Source: Deltaproteobacteria bacterium
GTDB lineage: Bacteria; Myxococcota; B64-G9
Length of the DNA stretch: 64,000 nt
Assembly: GCA_016935365.1 (NCBI GenBank)
Contig: JAFGRB010000424.1
Coordinates: forward strand, 1 to 64,000
Reading direction: 5' to 3'
The notes beneath the pieces were generated by a model, which was not told the origin of the DNA, ran no database searches, and was given only the letters and a program-made list of their open reading frames with translations. A program made the position numbers and the translations under genes. Shown here piece by piece: positions 8,941 through 18,062 of the stretch. The first letter of the stretch is position 1. The number at the start of each line of letters is the position of its first letter.

Positions 8941-11664
8941 ATGACCTGCCTCCATTCGATGCACCGGTTGGCGCTGCTTACCAGCCTTTTGGCCTCTTCT
9001 TCTTTGCCATCCTGCGGTCGAGTCGGGTTCGAGGGCGATCTATGCAGGGACATCGACTGCTCGGGCCACGGGAGCTGCGGTCTGACAACGGACGGAGAGC
9101 CGACCTGCACCTGCTTGCCCGGCTACCACAACGACGGCCCGCTGAGCTGCGTGCCCGACTTGGAGCTGTGCGGCTCGGATCTGGACTGCGATGACGCGGA
9201 TCCGTGTACGGACGACCGCTGCGATCCAGCCGGAGACTGCCGTCACGAGTTCAACCAGGCTCCTTGTGACGATGGGGCGTTCTGCACGGTGGGCGATCGC
9301 TGCGACGGCGCGGGCCGCTGTGCTCCGGGGCTGGCGCGCGACTGCAGCTCGAACGACGATTGCGTGCTGGGGCGCTGCGACGAGAGCGCGGATGCCTGTG
9401 TCTCCGAGCCGATGGCCGATGGGGCCGAGTGCGGGCCGCGTTACTGCGACGGGCTGGTCTGGTTCCGGCGGACGTGCTCGGGCGGAGCCTGCACCGGGGC
9501 CGAGGCGGTGGAGGACTGCGACGACGGGGAGATCTGCACCGCGGATGGCTGCGATACCGATGGCTGTGTTCACCTGGCCGTGGCGGACGGGATGGAGTGC
9601 GGACAGCGATTCTGCAGCGGCCCGGAGCTGAGGCGGTGGACCTGTCGGGCCGGTGCGTGCACCGAGGAGCTGGTGCTGAGCTGCGATGACGGGGATGTCT
9701 GCAATGGACAGGAGCTCTGCGTGGCGGGGACCTGTCAGCCCGGATCGCCCCTGGTCTGCGACGACGGGCAGTTCTGCAACGGCGAGGAGATCTGCCACCC
9801 GACGGCCGGCTGCCAGCCGGGCACACCGCCGTGTGACGACGCGGATCCCTGTCTCCGGTGCGACGAGGCGGTGGACACCTGCCTCTCACCGGAGGGGACG
9901 GACTGTGATGACGGTCGATTCTGCAACGGCCCGGATAGCTGCGACGGCGCGGGCCGCTGTGTGAGCTCAGGCGATCCGTGCGCCGGAGGCGACGTCTGCA
10001 ACGATCGGTGCGACGAGCAGACCGATACCTGTACCTCACCCGCGGGCACGGACTGCGACGACGGCCTGTTCTGCAATGGTGCGGATGCCTGCGACGGAGC
10101 CGGGCACTGTGTCGCCGGCTCGAGCCCCTGCCCGGCGGCGGGCCAGTGCCAAGAGTGCGACGAGGAAGCAGACAGCTGCTACTCGCCTGCGGGTGCGCCC
10201 TGCGATGACGAGGACCTCTGCACCCACTCGGACGCCTGCGATGGGGGCGGCACCTGCGCGGGCACGCCCGTCAACTGCAGCTGCTACGCGGACCAGTGCA
10301 ATGCCGCTGACTGCGATCCGGCCGATGGCCATTGTGCCCTCTCGCCTCTTCCGATCGGCACGCCCTGTGGGCCCGACGGCGGGCGCAATCCGACTTACTG
10401 CTCGGCCGGCATCTGCACGCACTGGTGCAACAACTCCCACGAGCTTCCGGGAGAGTCGGATCACGAGTGCCCGGCCGGCTATCGCTGCAGCGCATACTCC
10501 GATACGGACTCGGCCGGCGTGTGCGAGCCCAACTCGGGGGGCGCGGGCGATATCGGGGATCCCTGCAGCGACGACGCCGACTGTCGCAGCGAGAGCTGCG
10601 ATACCACGCTGATCCCCGCGCGCTGTGTGAGCGTCTGCAGCCACCTGGAGGACTGTCGAGACACGGGCCCCGATACCGCGGACTGGTCCTGCAAGGTCCG
10701 GGACTTCGGAGATGTCTTCACGGGTCATACCCAGGGGCTGTGCAACCCGTCGATGGGGATGGGGCGGACGGGCTCTCCGTGCTTCTCCTCCAGCGACTGC
10801 CGGGACAACTACTGCGACGGCTGGAGCCACACCTGCCGCGACACCTGCTGCACGGAGGCCGAGTGCTCCGCACCGCACATCTGCTGGCACCAGGCGGGAA
10901 GAAACGGCTCCTTCGTCAAGCTCTGCTCATCGAAAGGGCCCCACGGGCTCGGGGCTTTTGGCGAGCTCTGCACGGCGTCGAACTACCATGACAGCGCATG
11001 TGCGGCCGGCCTCTGTCTGGACATGGGAGATGGCGTGGAGCGCTGCGGCCGCTTCTGCTGTCGCGACGCGGACTGCCCTGCGGGCTACCTCTGCGGCTTC
11101 GCCGTCAAGGGTGGCTCTGTCGAGAACGTGCGGGCATGCCGGCTACCCTCGGAGCACTGCTGCCCCAACGAGACGCCGGATCAGCTCGAGGCGAACGACG
11201 CGGGCAACAACGCGGTCCTGTGGGAGTGGGAGCCGCTGAGAATCTCACACGGGCCGGGTACGGCAGAGCCCACCGGGCTGGTGCTCGAGCCGGGGAACGT
11301 CTACACGATCGAGGGCACGGGCCAGGACAACCATGACGACGGACCGAGCTCCGACTACCTGGACGTGGACTCCTTTGCCTTCAACTCGGGCTCGGCCAGC
11401 GACGTGCACATCGTGCTGGACGTGGCCGGCACCGGTGCGAACCTGGGCGTCATGGTCACCGACACGGCCCTGCACTTCGTGGTGAGCCCGGGCAGCCTGG
11501 CCACCGGCAGCGCGGACGTCTTCGACGGGATCTACGAAGAGGACGTGTATGCTGACGAAAACCATATGTTCTCCCCGCACACCGACTACATCGTCTCGAT
11601 CGGGACCTACATCGGCTCGACAGGCCTGCCCGCGAGCTGGCAGCTCAGCCTCTGCGCTCGATAG
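8941..11664 (+). CDS. Large cysteine-rich surface lipoprotein
   Basis: 907 aa. The N-terminus is a signal peptide with a lipobox (SSLPSC, Cys about residue 25), so a lipid-anchored exported protein. An EGF-like module follows (about 31-75), then many short cysteine repeats of the type [18 protein letters not shown] (about 75-450), then further cysteine-rich stretches. The last about 150 residues lack cysteines and look like a beta-sandwich of the pre-peptidase C-terminal kind (VDSFAFNSGSASDVHIVLDVAG). ATG 8941 and ATG 8959 are both possible starts. The same cysteine repeat type recurs at the C-terminus of the protein at 40864. Role is unknown; surface display or adhesion fits the architecture. 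Confidence 0.8.
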   Translation: MTCLHSMHRLALLTSLLASSSLPSCGRVGFEGDLCRDIDCSGHGSCGLTTDGEPTCTCLPGYHNDGPLSCVPDLELCGSDLDCDDADPCTDDRCDPAGDCRHEFNQAPCDDGAFCTVGDRCDGAGRCAPGLARDCSSNDDCVLGRCDESADACVSEPMADGAECGPRYCDGLVWFRRTCSGGACTGAEAVEDCDDGEICTADGCDTDGCVHLAVADGMECGQRFCSGPELRRWTCRAGACTEELVLSCDDGDVCNGQELCVAGTCQPGSPLVCDDGQFCNGEEICHPTAGCQPGTPPCDDADPCLRCDEAVDTCLSPEGTDCDDGRFCNGPDSCDGAGRCVSSGDPCAGGDVCNDRCDEQTDTCTSPAGTDCDDGLFCNGADACDGAGHCVAGSSPCPAAGQCQECDEEADSCYSPAGAPCDDEDLCTHSDACDGGGTCAGTPVNCSCYADQCNAADCDPADGHCALSPLPIGTPCGPDGGRNPTYCSAGICTHWCNNSHELPGESDHECPAGYRCSAYSDTDSAGVCEPNSGGAGDIGDPCSDDADCRSESCDTTLIPARCVSVCSHLEDCRDTGPDTADWSCKVRDFGDVFTGHTQGLCNPSMGMGRTGSPCFSSSDCRDNYCDGWSHTCRDTCCTEAECSAPHICWHQAGRNGSFVKLCSSKGPHGLGAFGELCTASNYHDSACAAGLCLDMGDGVERCGRFCCRDADCPAGYLCGFAVKGGSVENVRACRLPSEHCCPNETPDQLEANDAGNNAVLWEWEPLRISHGPGTAEPTGLVLEPGNVYTIEGTGQDNHDDGPSSDYLDVDSFAFNSGSASDVHIVLDVAGTGANLGVMVTDTALHFVVSPGSLATGSADVFDGIYEEDVYADENHMFSPHTDYIVSIGTYIGSTGLPASWQLSLCAR

Positions 11665-11768
11665 TCTCTTGTAAAACGGGTACTTCGAGTGCGGCGCGGC
11701 CCCTCGCTTGGCTTCTTTTCGGGATGCGGCCCGCGTGCTAGCATGTGCTGCGCTGGAGGCTCGAGCGT

Positions 11769-12566
11769 GTGGCGATCCTAGAGGTCGAGAAGCTGGGCTT
11801 TGCCTATCGGGAAGCGGCGGACGTGCTCGATGGCGTCGGATTCTCGCTGGAGGAGGGCTCGTTCTGCGGTCTGCTGGGCCCCAACGGCTCCGGCAAGACC
11901 ACGCTGATCGAGATCGTATCGGGCGCGCTCCGGCCGCAGCGGGGTCGGGTGCGCTTCCAGGGCCGGTCCGTGGAGGCCTGGGATCCGCGCGAGCTCGCCC
12001 GGGCCGTGGCCGTGGTCCCGCAGCGCTTCGAGCTGGCGTTTCCGTTCACGGTCCAGGAGCTCATCACGCTCGGGCGCTTGCCGCACCAGGCGGGCCTGTG
12101 CCTGGATGGGCCGGAGGACCGAGCGGCGGTCCGCTGGGCCATGGAGGTGACCGACACCGCGCGCTTCGCGGGCCGCCGAGCCCACGAGCTCTCCGGGGGC
12201 GAGATCAAGCGGGTCATGGTGGCCAAGGCCCTGGCCCAAAAGCCCCGCCTGCTGCTGCTGGACGAGCCCGGCGCCCACCTGGACATCCGTCACCAGGTCG
12301 AGCTGTACTCGCTCGTGCAGCGGGTCCGCGAGCAGGACGGCCTGACCGTGCTGGCCGCGGTCCACGAGCTCAACCTCGCGGCGGCCCATTGCGATCGATT
12401 CGTCTTGCTCGCCGAGGGCACGCTGCTCGCGCAGGGCCGCCTGGAAGACGTCATGACCTGGGCCCTGCTCAAGAAGGCCTATGGGATCGACATCTACGTG
12501 GGTGTGAACGACTTGACCGGCCAGCGGCTCTTCACGCCCATGATCTCCGGTGAGGGCTCGACGTGA
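11769..12566 (+). CDS. ABC transporter ATP-binding protein, FecE/BtuD type
   Basis: 265 aa, a complete cytoplasmic ABC ATPase. Walker A LLGPNGSGKTT, Q-loop VVPQRFELAF, signature LSGGEIKRVMVAKAL, Walker B LLLLDEP with a D-loop (GAHLDIRH) and H-loop AAVHELN are all present. The sequence style (GALRPQRGRVRFQG, ITLGRLPH) is that of iron-chelate, haem or cobalamin importers. The GTG at 11769 is preceded by GGAGG (11755-11759); an earlier in-frame GTG at 11745 is less likely. No permease or binding protein gene lies nearby. Instead the next gene, for an FG-GAP protein, starts inside this stop codon. Confidence 0.88.
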   Translation: MAILEVEKLGFAYREAADVLDGVGFSLEEGSFCGLLGPNGSGKTTLIEIVSGALRPQRGRVRFQGRSVEAWDPRELARAVAVVPQRFELAFPFTVQELITLGRLPHQAGLCLDGPEDRAAVRWAMEVTDTARFAGRRAHELSGGEIKRVMVAKALAQKPRLLLLDEPGAHLDIRHQVELYSLVQRVREQDGLTVLAAVHELNLAAAHCDRFVLLAEGTLLAQGRLEDVMTWALLKKAYGIDIYVGVNDLTGQRLFTPMISGEGST

Positions 12567-14086
12567 GGACGGCCCGCATCTCCGCACTCGTCGCGGTGAT
12601 CCTCTCGGCCCCGGCAGCGCACGGGCGCATGGCGCGGGTCGATCTCGCTCTGCCGGGGCGCGTCGAGGCGGTGTGGCCCGGGGACGTCGACGGCGATGGG
12701 CAGACCGATCTGCTCGTCTTCTGGCGTCAGGGGCTTCCGCCTTCGAGCGTCGGGCGCATCTCGCTCTACATGGCGCGCCAGGGCCGGATCCAGAGCCATC
12801 CCCGCCAGGTCTTGCGAATTCCGGAGCGGAGCATGGCATACGACACCGGGGATGTGGACGGCGATGGCCGGACAGACGTGCTGCTGCTCATGCACGACGG
12901 GCTGTGGCTGCTCGCCGGCGGCTCCGACGCGCGCTTGGCCGAGGCGCCCCGGCAAGTCGTGCGGGTCATGACCGCGGCCGCCTTTCCCCAGGAGGACCGC
13001 GTTCCTCCCATGCGCTTGCTGCTGCACGTCGACGGACGGCGTCGATTGCTCGTGCCCACGGTGCCCATGGGACCGCTGGCCCTGTATGCGCCGAGCTCGG
13101 ATGGCAGGGGGTGGCAGCGGCAGCAGGTGCTGCGCGTGCCCACCCGCGCAGGCCTCTACACGTCGGAAGAGGACCACCGCTACAACAGGGACTTCGCGGC
13201 CACTTTTCGTTTTACGTATCCGAGGCTGTGCGTCGCGGACTGCGATGCCGACGGCCGGCAGGACCTGTTCTTCCTCCGCGACGACGCGGTGGCGGTCTTC
13301 TGCGCGCGGCCCGACGGCTCCTTTGCGCAGGAGCCGGACATCTACCGGTCCTTCGGGCTGCTGGACGGGCAAGAGCGAATCCAGGCCGGGGCGCTGGTCA
13401 GAGGAGAGGTGGCCGACTTCGATGCCGACGGTCGCGCCGATCTGCTGTTTGCGAAGACCATCGGCGGCATCAGCAACATGCGCTCCGAGATCCGGGTTTT
13501 CAGGAATCGGCGGAGCGGTTTTTCCGCGCGACCCGAGCGCCTGCTTCGATGCCGGGGCTACGGCGCTTCCTCCCGGGTGGTGGACGTCGATGGCGATGGC
13601 CGACCGGACCTCGTGCGGCCCTGCGTGGAAGTGGATATCGTGATGATGACGCGGGTGCTGCTCTCGGGGCGGATCGACGTGCCTTTTCACGTCCACCGCA
13701 GCGCCGGGCAGGGCCTGCTGCCGGCCCGGCCCGACTTCGCGATCGAGTCTACCCTGGGCGTGAACTTCCGCTCTGCCCAGGAGATGACAGGGCTCTATCC
13801 CGTGCTCGATCGCGACTTCGACGGAGACGGCAGGCGTGACGCGGTGTTGAGCTTTGCCGGCGCAGGCAGGAGCGCGGACGCGCCCGATCGCATGAGCGTG
13901 CTGCTGGGTGACGGTCGGGGCAAGTACGCGGAGGCCTGGTCGCAGGATCTGCACGCCACGCGCTTCGTCCTGCCTTTTCGCCTGCGCCCGGACGACCGGC
14001 CGGGCCTGATCGTGTACTTCTCTCTCGTCGAAGGGCATCGCGGCGACGTCTGGGTGCTGCACAACGATGGCGACTGGCGTCGATAG
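12563..14086 (+). CDS. Secreted FG-GAP/VCBS repeat protein
   Basis: 507 aa with a signal peptide (cleavage after AAHG, about residue 21). At least six calcium-binding D-x-D-x-D-G-x-x-D loops are spaced through the protein (GDVDGDGQTDLL, GDVDGDGRTDVL, ADCDADGRQDLF, ADFDADGRADLL, VDVDGDGRPDLV, RDFDGDGRRDAV), typical of an integrin-alpha-like seven-bladed propeller. It starts at GTG 12563 with a 4-bp overlap with the ABC ATPase gene, so the two are coupled. The propeller probably acts outside the cytoplasm as a binding scaffold. Why it is paired with an importer-type ATPase is unclear. Confidence 0.82.
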   Translation: MRTARISALVAVILSAPAAHGRMARVDLALPGRVEAVWPGDVDGDGQTDLLVFWRQGLPPSSVGRISLYMARQGRIQSHPRQVLRIPERSMAYDTGDVDGDGRTDVLLLMHDGLWLLAGGSDARLAEAPRQVVRVMTAAAFPQEDRVPPMRLLLHVDGRRRLLVPTVPMGPLALYAPSSDGRGWQRQQVLRVPTRAGLYTSEEDHRYNRDFAATFRFTYPRLCVADCDADGRQDLFFLRDDAVAVFCARPDGSFAQEPDIYRSFGLLDGQERIQAGALVRGEVADFDADGRADLLFAKTIGGISNMRSEIRVFRNRRSGFSARPERLLRCRGYGASSRVVDVDGDGRPDLVRPCVEVDIVMMTRVLLSGRIDVPFHVHRSAGQGLLPARPDFAIESTLGVNFRSAQEMTGLYPVLDRDFDGDGRRDAVLSFAGAGRSADAPDRMSVLLGDGRGKYAEAWSQDLHATRFVLPFRLRPDDRPGLIVYFSLVEGHRGDVWVLHNDGDWRR

Positions 14087-14098
14087 CTCGGCGGACGG

Positions 14099-14992
14099 CT
14101 ACATGTGCAGCCGCAGGCCCACGGCGAAGATGCCTCCCCAGCCGTGATGGAACGAGCCCTGGTAGCTGAAGTTGAGGCCGAAGCGGGGATCCACGTAGCC
14201 GGCGCCCACTGACCAGTAGTACTCGTCACCCCATGGCCGCGCCTGGTCGATGGCGGCGCCGGCGCGCAATAGTACCTGGCCCATCAACAGGTACTCGGCG
14301 CCGAATCCATAGGAGAAGCCGTGGGTCTTGTCCCCGATCGGATCTTCTGGATCCACGGGCTTCTGGAAGTTCGTGAACCAGTCGAAAGACAGAGACAGGC
14401 TGCGAAAAGGCCAGTACATGATGCCGACCGCCATGCAGATGGGATGCTCCATGTAGTCGGCGGTGTTGGTCAGGTTGTATCCCGCCACGGCCAAGGAGAG
14501 GCCGAAGTCGAAGCGCAGCAGCATCCCCACGTCCACGGTCACCGCGTTGATATCGCTCTTGCCTTCGCGCTCGAACTGCAGGTACTTCACGTTGGTGCCG
14601 ACGAGCAGATTCTCGGTCAGCATGTAGGCATTGGCCAGATCGTAGCGGTTGCCTTTCTTGCTGCCGCCGCGTTCGATCCTCGTGTAGGACAGCCCGGTGG
14701 CCAAGGGAGTGACCTGGTTGTCGACCACCGAGATGTTGAACACGTGCTCGGTGGGGCCGTCCTCTTGCTCGTACTCGGGGGTCAGGAGGTACTGGGTCTC
14801 GAATGAGTATCGCTTGAACAGCGCCATGCCCGCCGGGTTGAGGAAGATGGAGTCGTTTCCGGTCACGACGGCCCGGTGGGCACCTCCCATGCCCAGTGGC
14901 CGGACGCCGAGGAAGTCGTTCATCCCCGCGCTGGCGGAGGTCGCCAGCAGCGCGAGCGCGATCAGGGCAGCGAGGATCAGGGGGGCTTTCAT
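14099..14992 (-). CDS. PorV/FadL-like outer-membrane beta-barrel protein
   Basis: 297 aa with a signal peptide ending ATSASA (about residue 24). The mature start GMNDFLGVRPLGMGGAHRAV and NDSIFLNPAGMA is the hallmark of the PorV/FadL/UPF0164 group of outer-membrane barrels. The rest alternates short amphipathic strands with aromatic ends and turns (SYGFGAEYLLMGQVLLRAGAA, LNFSYQGSFHHGW). ATG 14992 is chosen because GAGG lies just upstream; a TTG 12 bp earlier is less likely. The gene runs leftward after the ankyrin lipoprotein gene and ends 12 bp from the convergent FG-GAP gene. Transport of hydrophobic compounds, or a barrel role in secretion, are the family possibilities. Confidence 0.75.
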   Translation of the reverse strand: MKAPLILAALIALALLATSASAGMNDFLGVRPLGMGGAHRAVVTGNDSIFLNPAGMALFKRYSFETQYLLTPEYEQEDGPTEHVFNISVVDNQVTPLATGLSYTRIERGGSKKGNRYDLANAYMLTENLLVGTNVKYLQFEREGKSDINAVTVDVGMLLRFDFGLSLAVAGYNLTNTADYMEHPICMAVGIMYWPFRSLSLSFDWFTNFQKPVDPEDPIGDKTHGFSYGFGAEYLLMGQVLLRAGAAIDQARPWGDEYYWSVGAGYVDPRFGLNFSYQGSFHHGWGGIFAVGLRLHM

Positions 14993-15031
14993 CTCGTTCC
15001 TCAACGACCCAACCTATCGCCGGGCCCCGGA

Positions 15032-16183
15032 TTAATCAAGCTTGCCGCGAAGCAAGGGCAGGAGCTCGGGCGCGCGCTCTCGGGCCAGATCGAGGGCGCT
15101 GCGTCCCGAGCGCGTCTTGTGCTCGGGCCGTGCGCCTCTCTCGAGCAGCAGGGCCACAACCTCCTTGCGGGCCTTCCAGACAGCCAGGTGCAGGGGCGTC
15201 CAGCCCATGCCGTCCGGGACCTCGAGGCCGGCGCCGCGCTCGAGCAATGCCGCAACGGCTGGAGCGTGGCCCTCGAGCGCCGCGACGTGCAGTGCACTCG
15301 CCCGCGTGGATCGTCCCGGGTGGAAGGCAAAGGCTGCGTTCGGATCGGCGCCGAGCCCGAGCAGCGCATTCACCTCGGCCAGGTCTCCGGCCGCCGCGGC
15401 CTGGTACAGAGAGGCCGAGACCAGCCTGGGATATCCGAGACAGGCCCGCTCGTCCGCCGACAGCGTCTCTCCGCGCTGCTTCTTCTGGGCGGCCAGGCCG
15501 CATTGGCTCGCAAGCCAGACGATCGGGATACGGCCCTCATCATCGGCGATCTCGGGGTCGGCCCGGGCCGCGACGAGCTGCAGTCCCATGGCCAGGGCTT
15601 TCTTCTCCTGCGCCAGGTGCAGGGGGGTGCGGCCCTCCGCGTCGCGTACGTCGGCATCCGCTCCGCGCATCAACAGCAGAGAGAGGATGCTGTCCGAGCT
15701 GTGCTGCACCGCCACGTGGAGCGAGCTGCGCCCGCGCGCATCGCGCAGGTTCCCATCCGCCTTGTGGTCGAGGAGGATCTCGACCAGCCCGACGTGACCG
15801 CGCTCGACAGCCCGGTGGAGCGCGGTGCAGCCCTCGGAGTCGCGAAGGTCGGGATCCGCTCCATGCTGGAGGAGCAGATCCAGCAAAGCCCGCTCCAGGC
15901 GCCAATTGCGGCCGGAGAAGAAGCTGTGCAACGCGGAGCGCCCATTGGATGCGCTGGCATTCGGATCCGCGCCGGCGCTCAGCAGCTCGCGCGAACGGGC
16001 GATATCTCCTCGCTCGACCGCCGCCCTGAGCATGTCGGGGGGAGGGCCACCTGCCGCGCTGGGGGGCCGGGCCGTTCCCGAGTCGGGCTTCGCGGGCAGC
16101 GCGTCTCGTCGCTCGCAGCCGAGCGAGCACAGCAGAGCAAGAATCGCCACTGCGTACCGAGAATGCCTCAGAATGGCATGCAT
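15032..16183 (-). CDS. Ankyrin-repeat lipoprotein
   Basis: 383 aa. The N-terminus MHAILRHSRYAVAILALLCSLGC is a lipoprotein signal with the lipid-modified Cys near residue 23. After a Pro/Ala-rich linker come about nine ankyrin repeats (for example GCTALHRAVERGHVGLVEILL, GRTPLHLA, GWTPLHLAVWKARKEVVALLL), giving a solenoid for protein binding in the periplasm or on the surface. The fifth and sixth repeats are interrupted by a longer insert with a Cys (QCGLAAQKKQRGETLSADERACLG). Its start overlaps the end of the CPBP protease gene by 16 bp, so the two are probably one operon. It may serve as a partner or inhibitor of that protease, but this is inference. Confidence 0.85.
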   Translation of the reverse strand: MHAILRHSRYAVAILALLCSLGCERRDALPAKPDSGTARPPSAAGGPPPDMLRAAVERGDIARSRELLSAGADPNASASNGRSALHSFFSGRNWRLERALLDLLLQHGADPDLRDSEGCTALHRAVERGHVGLVEILLDHKADGNLRDARGRSSLHVAVQHSSDSILSLLLMRGADADVRDAEGRTPLHLAQEKKALAMGLQLVAARADPEIADDEGRIPIVWLASQCGLAAQKKQRGETLSADERACLGYPRLVSASLYQAAAAGDLAEVNALLGLGADPNAAFAFHPGRSTRASALHVAALEGHAPAVAALLERGAGLEVPDGMGWTPLHLAVWKARKEVVALLLERGARPEHKTRSGRSALDLARERAPELLPLLRGKLD

Positions 16184-17181
16184 ATCCTCACCGCAAAGGG
16201 CTGCCCGTCGGGATCGAGCGCAAAGGACAGGCTGGAGAGCAGGAAGTCGTACCAGAAGTGCAATGCGACCGATTCCTTGAGCGAGTAGTGGTTGTGCATA
16301 TAGACCCATCCCAGGTAGGCGCCGGTCAGGGCCATCAGGGGCAGGCCGATGGTCAGGTAGCGTAGCTGCTCCTGCTCGTCTTCGATCGCCATGGCGTTCG
16401 GCGCATGGGCTGCAGCGAAGATCAGGCTGCTCAGCGCCCAGCCGCCCCAGTCGCCGACCCGCTCGGAAAGGCTGGTCTGCACCAGTCCACGGAAGAAGGC
16501 CTCCTCCCCGATGCCCACGGGGGCGAAGAGCCCGAGGTAGTAGACCTCGCCCAGGGGAGCGCCCAGGCCGGGGTGCAGCCGCTGGCCCATGAAGCGCAGC
16601 TCGTCCCGCTCGAAGACCGTACCGCCTTGTCCGACCAGGTGGTCGCTGATCAACCATGTCGCCAGCACGCCCAGCCCTAGCATGCCCACCAGGCCGAGCG
16701 CCACCTCGGGCTCGAAGAAGGTGTCCGGGTCGAATGGCGCCCAGAGCAGATCGTCCAGGTTCTCCCCGGGTAAGGGATGGTGCAGGTCCTGGCCGTCGCG
16801 GGCCAGGCGCGCGTCTCGCCAGGCGGCGAAGATGCCGTAAAGCCATGTGTTCTGATACCACAGGGCGGAGAGCATGAAGGACGGGTCGGCGTCCAGGCCG
16901 CCTTCTGGCCAGCCGTCCAAGGCCGTGCCGACGAGCGCGCCGAGCTCCAGGGCGCCGAGCGCGCTCAGGCCCGCACCGGTGGCGGGATCGCCCAGGTAGA
17001 AGTGACCCGCTCCCGGAAAGAGCACGGACAGGGCTGCAGCGCCGGCTGGACTCTTGTCCGTCCTGCGCGGGCTATCGGCATGGGCGGGTGGCTCGGCGGC
17101 AGCCCTCCCGGCGAGAAGCAGGGCGATAGGGACCAGCACCAGGGCAGATAGGCATGGTCGCTTGACCGTCCGTGGACGCAT
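16168..17181 (-). CDS. CPBP-family intramembrane glutamic endopeptidase
   Basis: 337 aa membrane protein. The N-terminus is a signal or first helix (residues 9-28, ending AGRAAA). The CPBP motifs lie in the C-terminal half: GIGEEAFFRGL (EExxxR), FAAAHAPNA (FxxxH) and LHFWYDFL, where Asp takes the place usually held by Asn or His in HxxxN/H. At least five further hydrophobic helices surround them. ATG 17181 is preferred over TTG 17199, although its GGGAGG is only 3 bp away. CPBP proteases include type II CAAX enzymes and, as I recall, the enzymes proposed to process MYXO-CTERM tails; two such tails occur in this window. Its actual substrate is unknown. Confidence 0.8.
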   Translation of the reverse strand: MRPRTVKRPCLSALVLVPIALLLAGRAAAEPPAHADSPRRTDKSPAGAAALSVLFPGAGHFYLGDPATGAGLSALGALELGALVGTALDGWPEGGLDADPSFMLSALWYQNTWLYGIFAAWRDARLARDGQDLHHPLPGENLDDLLWAPFDPDTFFEPEVALGLVGMLGLGVLATWLISDHLVGQGGTVFERDELRFMGQRLHPGLGAPLGEVYYLGLFAPVGIGEEAFFRGLVQTSLSERVGDWGGWALSSLIFAAAHAPNAMAIEDEQEQLRYLTIGLPLMALTGAYLGWVYMHNHYSLKESVALHFWYDFLLSSLSFALDPDGQPFAVRICMPF

Positions 17182-17221
17182 CGGCCTCCCGACGCGCAAA
17201 GGCTAGCATCCCGCGAGGTGG

Positions 17222-17251
17222 TTGAAAAGCACGACCTTGCCGGCCTATGCT
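17222..17251 (+). promoter_or_regulatory. Candidate sigma-70 promoter
   Basis: TTGAAA (17222-17227), an 18-bp spacer and TATGCT (17246-17251). It lies 26 bp upstream of the ATG of the steroid-reductase-like gene, and the ribosome site AGGAGG (17262-17267) follows. TATGCT-like -10 boxes recur before other genes in this window (49952-49957, 37333-37338). Confidence 0.45.
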
Positions 17252-17277
17252 CACGGCCGACAGGAGGCGAAGGGCCG

Positions 17278-18039
17278 ATGGACGAGCTCGCTTTCTTTCC
17301 GATCCTCGCGTGGACATGGATGGGCATCGCAGGGCTGACTTTCATCGTCTTGCTCTTCGTCACCGCACCATACGGGCGCTTTGCCCGGGATGGCTGGGGT
17401 GCGCGGATGAGCAACCGGCTCGGCTGGATCGTCCAGGAGGCCCCGGCCTCGCTGGGCTTCCTCGCCTTCTTCTTGCTCGGCGATCGGCATGCCGAGACCG
17501 TGCCGCTTGCCCTGCTCGCCTTTTGGCAGATCCACTACGTGCACCGGGCCTTTGTCTTTCCCTTTCGGCTGCGCGGCGAGCGGAGACAGACCACGGTGCT
17601 GACCGTGAGCCTGGCTGTGCTGTTCAACCTGGGTAACACCTACCTCAACGCGCGCTACATCTATAGCCTGGGCCCGGGCTACGACGCGGCCTGGCTCGTC
17701 GATCCGCGGTTCCTCATCGGGGCGGTCCTCTTCTGGTCTGGCTTTGCGATCAACAAGCACGCCGATGCTGTATTGGTCCGCCTGCGCCGTCCGGGCGAGA
17801 CGGGCTACAAGATCCCCCGCGGGGGACTGTACCGGTACATCTCCAGCCCCAACTACCTGGGGGAGATGGTCCAGTGGGGCGGCTGGGCCCTGATGTGCTG
17901 GAACCTGGGCGGGCTCGCGTTTTTCGTCTGGACCGTGGCCAACCTGGCGCCCCGGGCCCTGGCGGTCCACCGCTGGTATCAGCGCACCTTTGCCGACTAC
18001 CCGCTCGAGAGAAAGGCGCTGCTTCCCTTTCTCGTTTGA
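17278..18039 (+). CDS. 3-oxo-5-alpha-steroid 4-dehydrogenase family membrane protein
   Basis: 253 aa, mostly hydrophobic, with about six membrane helices. The conserved C-terminal signature of steroid 5-alpha-reductases is present: IPRGGLYRYISSPNYLGEM, followed by a helix and the end motif HRWYQRTFADYPLERKALLPFLV. Family members reduce a C=C bond in steroids or polyprenoid chains with NADPH. ATG 17278 has AGGAGG 10 bp upstream; an open frame continues to 17218 but lacks a ribosome site. The gene is divergent from the CPBP gene and is followed 24 bp later by the MshEN/HD-GYP gene. A sterol, hopanoid or fatty-alcohol substrate cannot be chosen from sequence. Confidence 0.85.
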   Translation: MDELAFFPILAWTWMGIAGLTFIVLLFVTAPYGRFARDGWGARMSNRLGWIVQEAPASLGFLAFFLLGDRHAETVPLALLAFWQIHYVHRAFVFPFRLRGERRQTTVLTVSLAVLFNLGNTYLNARYIYSLGPGYDAAWLVDPRFLIGAVLFWSGFAINKHADAVLVRLRRPGETGYKIPRGGLYRYISSPNYLGEMVQWGGWALMCWNLGGLAFFVWTVANLAPRALAVHRWYQRTFADYPLERKALLPFLV

Positions 18040-18062
18040 GCGTTCTATGATGGCAAGCCGAG

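Noticed and set aside
9680-10210. Regularly spaced near-repeats that could suggest CRISPR or minisatellite.
   Set aside because: They are codon-phase repeats coding for cysteine modules of a surface protein; units vary and have no spacer structure.
11745-11768. Upstream GTG 11745 as the start of the ABC ATPase.
   Set aside because: The eight added residues precede the fold and lack a ribosome site, whereas GTG 11769 has GGAGG at good spacing.
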